From NCBI GenBank assembly GCA_028686135.1, contig JAQUCP010000001.1, positions 124,001 through 188,000 on the forward strand: a stretch of DNA of 64,000 bases, read 5' to 3'. Shown here piece by piece: positions 60,344 to 64,000 of the stretch. The translations under genes and the position numbers were made by a program. This DNA comes from UBA12481 sp012523435. GTDB taxonomy: Bacteria; Bacteroidota; Bacteroidia; Bacteroidales; UBA12481. Numbering within the stretch: the first letter of the stretch is position 1; the number at the start of each line of letters is the position of its first letter. The notes under the pieces are model-generated. The model did no database searches. It was given only the letters and a program-made list of their open reading frames with translations, and was not told where the DNA came from.

Positions 60344-60382
60344 GAAAAAAATGGGCCGCCTAAAAAGGGCGACCCATTTTGC
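60344..60382 (-). terminator. secG operon terminator
   Basis: AAAATGGGCCGCC pairs with GGCGACCCATTTT (one mismatch), and on the minus strand a run of seven Ts follows. It separates the secG unit from groES. Confidence 0.8.
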
Positions 60383-60407
60383 TTTGTTATTCAATAACTT
60401 GAAAGTC

Positions 60408-60746
60408 CTAGTTTTCGCCTCCTTCGGTGCTTTCCGGCGATGTTGGGAACTGAGGAACCTGGCCGGGATCCACAGCATTTTCAATCTGCTGTTCGATTGC
60501 TGACCGGGTTACCTGCTCATTTTGGTGAGGGATGCTCAAACTTGCTGCCAGGCAAAGAACCAAGAGAGCAATAGCGAGTGTCCAAGTGGATTTCTCAAGG
60601 AAATCATTAGTCTTTCTTACACCCATGACCTGGCTGGAGGATGAGAAATTTGCAGCTAATCCTCCGCCTTTGGAGTTCTGAACCAGAACAATCAAAGCCA
60701 GTAACACGCAGACGATTAAAATCAAAACTGACAGAAAAATATACAT
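60408..60746 (-). CDS. secG: Preprotein translocase subunit SecG
   Basis: Non-essential third subunit of the SecYEG channel. The first helix reads YIFLSVLILIVCVLLALIVLVQ and is followed by the SecG block NSKGGGLAANFSSSSQVMGV, then the second helix WTLAIALLVLCLAASL. A 35-residue acidic tail gives 112 aa, a little long. It is last in the sigma-54 activator / lptE / TPR unit, ended by a terminator. Confidence 0.95.
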   Translation of the reverse strand: MYIFLSVLILIVCVLLALIVLVQNSKGGGLAANFSSSSQVMGVRKTNDFLEKSTWTLAIALLVLCLAASLSIPHQNEQVTRSAIEQQIENAVDPGQVPQFPTSPESTEGGEN

Positions 60747-60773
60747 GACGAATGAATTTCTAAGCGGGTTAAA

Positions 60774-61406
60774 TTACTGATTCTTAACTAATTCTCTTAT
60801 TTTCCCAATTTGATCTGCAAAGTAAATACTTTTTTCAGGAAATTTCAAACTTAATTTTTGGTAAGTATGGATTGCTTTATCAAAGTAGCGTTGTTGGACA
60901 TAGATCGCGGCGAGCGTCTCCGTCAGGATCTCCTCGTTCTCCTCAACACTTGGAAGGGAGACATCTCCATCGACCTGAGGTTTATGATCCGGTCGGATAA
61001 TTTTTGAGCCACCAGACTCAATAAATCGGTCGATTAGGTCTGTTTGTGGCTTCCGCACCGGAGTTGGCGGAAACTCAACAGGCTCCGGTTGGTGATCAAA
61101 ATCAAACGCTAGCAAGTCATCGCTTTCGTCAACAGCTTGTAGAACAGGAGATTTTTCCAAATCGACCGTTAATGGAGCCAAATTAAGCAGGGAGAACAGA
61201 AGCCGCCGGTTTCCGGCATAAGCGGAAGCAGTCCGAAGCTGCTTAGTAAACTGGACGCCGCCAGTGAAGTGGAGGCACTTTAGATAGAGTAACTGGGCTG
61301 GCTGACAAAACGGGTACTGGCTGATGATCTCGTTCAGCTCGTCTAACTGTTCTTTACGGATCAACTCCGGGTTTTCGAGATATTGCGCAAATTGTTCAGC
61401 CTTCAT
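60774..61406 (-). CDS. TPR-like cytoplasmic protein, unknown
   Basis: This 210-aa protein without a signal peptide has an N-terminal helical part (ELNEIISQYPFCQPAQLLYLK, with the YPFCQ pattern I recall from Bacteroidota homologues next to lptE and secG), a Pro/Asp-rich linker (about 95-150), and a C-terminal TPR (LAAIYVQQRYFDKAIHTYQKLSLKFPEKS). Function is unknown; conserved proximity to envelope assembly genes suggests a scaffold role. Confidence 0.7.
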   Translation of the reverse strand: MKAEQFAQYLENPELIRKEQLDELNEIISQYPFCQPAQLLYLKCLHFTGGVQFTKQLRTASAYAGNRRLLFSLLNLAPLTVDLEKSPVLQAVDESDDLLAFDFDHQPEPVEFPPTPVRKPQTDLIDRFIESGGSKIIRPDHKPQVDGDVSLPSVEENEEILTETLAAIYVQQRYFDKAIHTYQKLSLKFPEKSIYFADQIGKIRELVKNQ

Positions 61407-61409
61407 ACC

Positions 61410-61961
61410 TTACCAGTTAACAACAGCACGATTGAAAATATCTTCGATAATCTTCTCAAGAATAAGCGGGATCAAGTCTCCCTCAACCATATCCAGTCCT
61501 TGGTCACTCTCATAATCTTCATAGGCAGTAAAGGTAGATTCGAAATTTTTGGTTGGATCCACCTCATTAATAAACTTGACGAATACTGTTATGGTGAATC
61601 GGTTCAATGCCGCGCGCTCATCACCAGTGATAGCCATCGGCCGGGTATCATAACCCCTGATCTCCCCTTCAAAATGAAGATCACCCCCCTCTCCGATCAT
61701 TTGGAGATTAGTCTGGGAAATAAATTTATCTTTTAATTGCTCCGTAAAATCCTGACTAAGTGAAGGGTTAACTATAGGAGCACGGTTTGGAAAGAATTCA
61801 ACCGAGACCGTTTTCATTTCTGGAGTCAGAGAAGCTCCCGTAAACGAGTATTGCACTTTACAGGAAGTCAGGCCAAAGAGAACCAAAATCAGTAGGAGTA
61901 CTGAAGCCTTTAATCCTGATAAACAATAACTTCGGCTCATTAGTCTATTTCGAAAATGCAA
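61410..61961 (-). CDS. lptE: LPS-assembly lipoprotein LptE-like
   Basis: The 183-aa predicted lipoprotein has its lipobox at LTSC (in LILVLFGLTSCKVQYSFTG). The body has VSVEFFPNRAPIVNPSLSQDFTEQLKD and GEIRGYDTRPMAITGDERAALNRFTITVFVKF, the pattern of Bacteroidota LptE family proteins that plug the LptD outer-membrane pore. A start seven codons later (61940) is equally possible. It begins right at the end of the sigma-54 activator gene. Confidence 0.85.
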   Translation of the reverse strand: MHFRNRLMSRSYCLSGLKASVLLLILVLFGLTSCKVQYSFTGASLTPEMKTVSVEFFPNRAPIVNPSLSQDFTEQLKDKFISQTNLQMIGEGGDLHFEGEIRGYDTRPMAITGDERAALNRFTITVFVKFINEVDPTKNFESTFTAYEDYESDQGLDMVEGDLIPLILEKIIEDIFNRAVVNW

Positions 61962-63200
61962 TTATTCAGTGATCCCAAATTCTTTGATTTTGCGGTACAG
62001 CGTTCTTTCACTGATTCCCAATTCCTGAGCTGCCAGCTTTCGTTTGCCTAAATGCTTCTGCAGAGCTTTACGGATCAGCTCGACCTCTTTATCTTGGATT
62101 GAGAGCGACTCCTCAATGATCTCCTCGGTATCTTCTATCTGGGCATCATCAATATGTTTCACGTGTGTCTGAGGGGATGGTGACATACTCGGTTCAGGCC
62201 GGGATTGTCTCTCCTCAAATAATCTTGAATACAGTGATGGTTCTTCCTTTTCGATTACGGGATGTAAGTCGCCTTGGCTCATCAGCTCGTTAACCAGCTT
62301 TTTCAAGTCGTTCACATCGCGTTTCATGTCAAACAGGATTTGATAAAGGATCTCCCTCTCATTCCGGAAGGATGGTTCTTCGTTTCCTTTTGGGTAGAGA
62401 ACCGGCAGGCTTGTCCGGTTTCCATCAGGCAGATACTGTTGGAGACGTGCAGCTGTCACCAGACGATTCTGTTCAATGATGGACATCTGCTCCGAGATAT
62501 TTTTCAGTTGTCTGATATTGCCTGGCCAAGGGTAGTTTTCCAATAGAGCCTGAGCCTCCTCATCCAAGCGAATTACCGGCATCAGATACTTTTCGGCGAA
62601 ATCAAGTGCAAACTTCCTAAATAGCAAGTGTATATCCTCCTTCCGGTTTCGTAACGGAACGACATAAATCGGCACCGTATTAAGTCGGTAATACAGATCT
62701 TCGCGGAATCGGCCCTCAGCGACAGCCTTGTCGATGTTCACATTCGTTGCCGCTACCAAGCGCGTGTTGGTTTTCTGCGCTTTGGAGGATCCTACACGAA
62801 TGAATTCGCCAGTCTCCAGAACCCTTAGGAGCCTGACTTGTGTTGAAAGCGGCAACTCTCCAATCTCATCAAGAAAGATGGTTCCTCCGTTGGCCTCCTC
62901 AAAGTACCCTTTCCGGGCTTCATGGGCTCCGGTAAAAGCGCCCTTTTCATGGCCAAACAGCTCGGAATCGATGGTTCCCTCCGGAATAGCGCCACAGTTA
63001 ACGGCAATAAAAGGACCATGTTTTCTCGAACTGTACTGGTGAATAATCTGAGGAAAGTGCTCTTTCCCGGTTCCACTCTCCCCAGTAATCAGTACCGATA
63101 GATCAGTGGGAGCCACCTGAACAGCTACCTCTATCGCCCGGTGCAGATAGGGCGAGTTACCAATAATCTCAAATCGCTGCTTGATCTTCTGTATGTCCAT
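61962..63200 (-). CDS. sigma-54-dependent activator without receiver domain
   Basis: This 412-aa protein starts directly with the AAA+ domain: Walker A GESGTGKE, the GAFTGA loop that contacts sigma-54 (in HEKGAFTGAHEARKG), Walker B GGTIFLDEIGEL, and the sensor region RLVAATN with FREDLYYRLN. A long linker (about 275-355) follows, then a Fis-type helix-turn-helix (RKLAAQELGISERTLYRKIKEFG). The lack of an N-terminal regulatory domain means activity may be set by concentration or another protein. It leads the lptE-TPR-secG unit, so it may control envelope genes. Confidence 0.9.
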   Translation of the reverse strand: MDIQKIKQRFEIIGNSPYLHRAIEVAVQVAPTDLSVLITGESGTGKEHFPQIIHQYSSRKHGPFIAVNCGAIPEGTIDSELFGHEKGAFTGAHEARKGYFEEANGGTIFLDEIGELPLSTQVRLLRVLETGEFIRVGSSKAQKTNTRLVAATNVNIDKAVAEGRFREDLYYRLNTVPIYVVPLRNRKEDIHLLFRKFALDFAEKYLMPVIRLDEEAQALLENYPWPGNIRQLKNISEQMSIIEQNRLVTAARLQQYLPDGNRTSLPVLYPKGNEEPSFRNEREILYQILFDMKRDVNDLKKLVNELMSQGDLHPVIEKEEPSLYSRLFEERQSRPEPSMSPSPQTHVKHIDDAQIEDTEEIIEESLSIQDKEVELIRKALQKHLGKRKLAAQELGISERTLYRKIKEFGITE

Positions 63201-63280
63201 GCCAAATAATCAGGTAATGAGCACAATGTTGCTATCAAGACAATTCTCATTCAAAACCAGTAAATTTACAACTTTCCGCG

Positions 63281-63288
63281 TAATTTTG
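63281..63288 (+). promoter_or_regulatory. -7 element for kdsB
   Basis: TAATTTTG is a perfect TAnnTTTG, 21 bp before the kdsB ATG at 63310. Confidence 0.5.
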
Positions 63289-63309
63289 ACCCATCCTGAG
63301 AATTCGCTA

Positions 63310-64000
63310 TGATCACAAATATCCAGCAAAGCAGGTCTCTTCCAGTTCTGGCTGTTATCCCAGCCCGATGGGGTTCGTCCAGGTATCCGGGGAAACCCTT
63401 GGCCAGAATTAAGGGCATCCCAATGGTGATCATGGTGTATCAACGGGTGATCAAACATATTTCTGATGTGGTGATTGCCACTGATGATGAACGGATCGCC
63501 GAAGCCGCCTATCACTATGGTGCAGCTGTAATCATGACCGATGCTCATCACGCGACAGGCACCAGCCGTTGTGCAGAAGCAGCTCGTCTATTTGCTACCG
63601 AAAGAGAAACCCGGTTCGATTCAGTCATCAATATCCAGGGAGATGAACCTCTCATCGACCAGAAAGACTTGGAAACCCTGATCTTGTTGATCAACCAATC
63701 CGATGTTGAGATCGCTACATTGGTCAAACCAGAATCCAATCCGGAGGTGGTGAATAATAGCAATCGGGTTAAGGTGGTGATGGACAATAACAACAATGCA
63801 CTCTATTTCAGCCGATTACCCATTCCTTTTGTCAGGAAGCCTCTGCCGGAGAATTTCCAACCCATCTTTTATACTCACCGGGGGATTTACGCTTTTAAGG
63901 CGGATATTCTTAACAAGATTACCACACTGCCCGAAAGCCCGGCTGCCCGAGCCGAGTCATTGGAACAGCTAACCTGGATGGAGCATGGGTACCGGATTCG
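63310..64000 (+). CDS. kdsB: CMP-KDO synthetase KdsB (3' end beyond window)
   Basis: Activates KDO with CTP for lipopolysaccharide core synthesis. The nucleotide-binding start VLAVIPARWGSSRYPGKPLA is clear, followed by VVIATDDERIAEAA, TDAHHATGTSRCAEA, the metal-binding NIQGDEPLID and HRGIYAFKADIL. About 230 residues are present; roughly 20-30 are cut off by the window end. It is divergent from the sigma-54 activator operon that contains lptE, another LPS gene. Confidence 0.93.

Noticed and set aside
1..64000. CRISPR arrays, insertion sequences, prophage genes, restriction or toxin systems
   Set aside because: Looked for and not found: no regularly spaced repeats, transposase or integrase motifs, or phage structural genes anywhere in the window.

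Overview
The window is a 64-kb chromosomal segment of a member of the Bacteroidota, probably Bacteroidia or close relatives. It is probably a draft or metagenome-derived assembly, because it carries one 100-N scaffold gap. The evidence for the phylum is: a protein with a type IX secretion C-terminal sorting domain; many upstream regions with the Bacteroidota -7 promoter element TAnnTTTG; an LptE-type lipoprotein next to a TPR protein, secG and groES-groEL; a probable glycine-lipid acyltransferase pair; a long-form PurF; and an RprX/RprY-like two-component system. Nearly every gene is a housekeeping gene. I see no prophage, insertion sequence, CRISPR array or rRNA operon.

Layout. Positions 1-20574 (all minus strand) hold a complete division and cell-wall (dcw) cluster read from right to left: mraZ, rsmH, ftsL, ftsI, murE, mraY, murD, ftsW, murG, murC, ftsQ, ftsA and two tandem ftsZ genes. 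These are followed without a clear break by a region-2-only sigma-like protein, a membrane zinc-finger anti-sigma-like protein, a Sir2 deacylase lacking zinc cysteines, and dnaG (cut by the window edge). Positions 20.7-22.7 kb (+) hold the lipid acyltransferase pair. Positions 22.7-33.8 kb are a mosaic of short, often convergent units: purF, a SPOR protein, miaB, pdxH, a gapped alpha/beta-hydrolase lipoprotein, tadA, aspS, aroB, proline dehydrogenase and small envelope proteins.

Positions 34-38.1 kb (+) hold a stand-alone unknown membrane protein, then a tightly overlapping set of exported proteins: a LolA-like protein, a YidD with a signal peptide, two TPR proteins each ending in a PGxGxxY membrane segment, and a third helical-repeat protein. 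Positions 38.2-43.8 kb (+) hold dprA, tatD, ansA, tRNA-Ser(GGA) and an exbB/membrane protein/exbD/exbD energy-transducing unit. Positions 43.8-64 kb hold tatAC, leuS, an M23 peptidase, purN, acpP-fabF-rnc, a two-component pair, lepA, a T9SS cargo with an exported RidA, groES-groEL, and a sigma-54 activator/lptE/TPR/secG operon divergent from a truncated kdsB.

The most unusual points are the tandem FtsZ pair, in which the intact GTPase signature and the usual C-terminal tail sit on different copies; the sigma/anti-sigma/Sir2 module attached to the dcw cluster; the YidD-TPR exported module; three genes whose -7 element ends exactly four bases before the start codon (leaderless candidates); and an assembly gap bounded by an 11-bp direct repeat inside a hydrolase gene.
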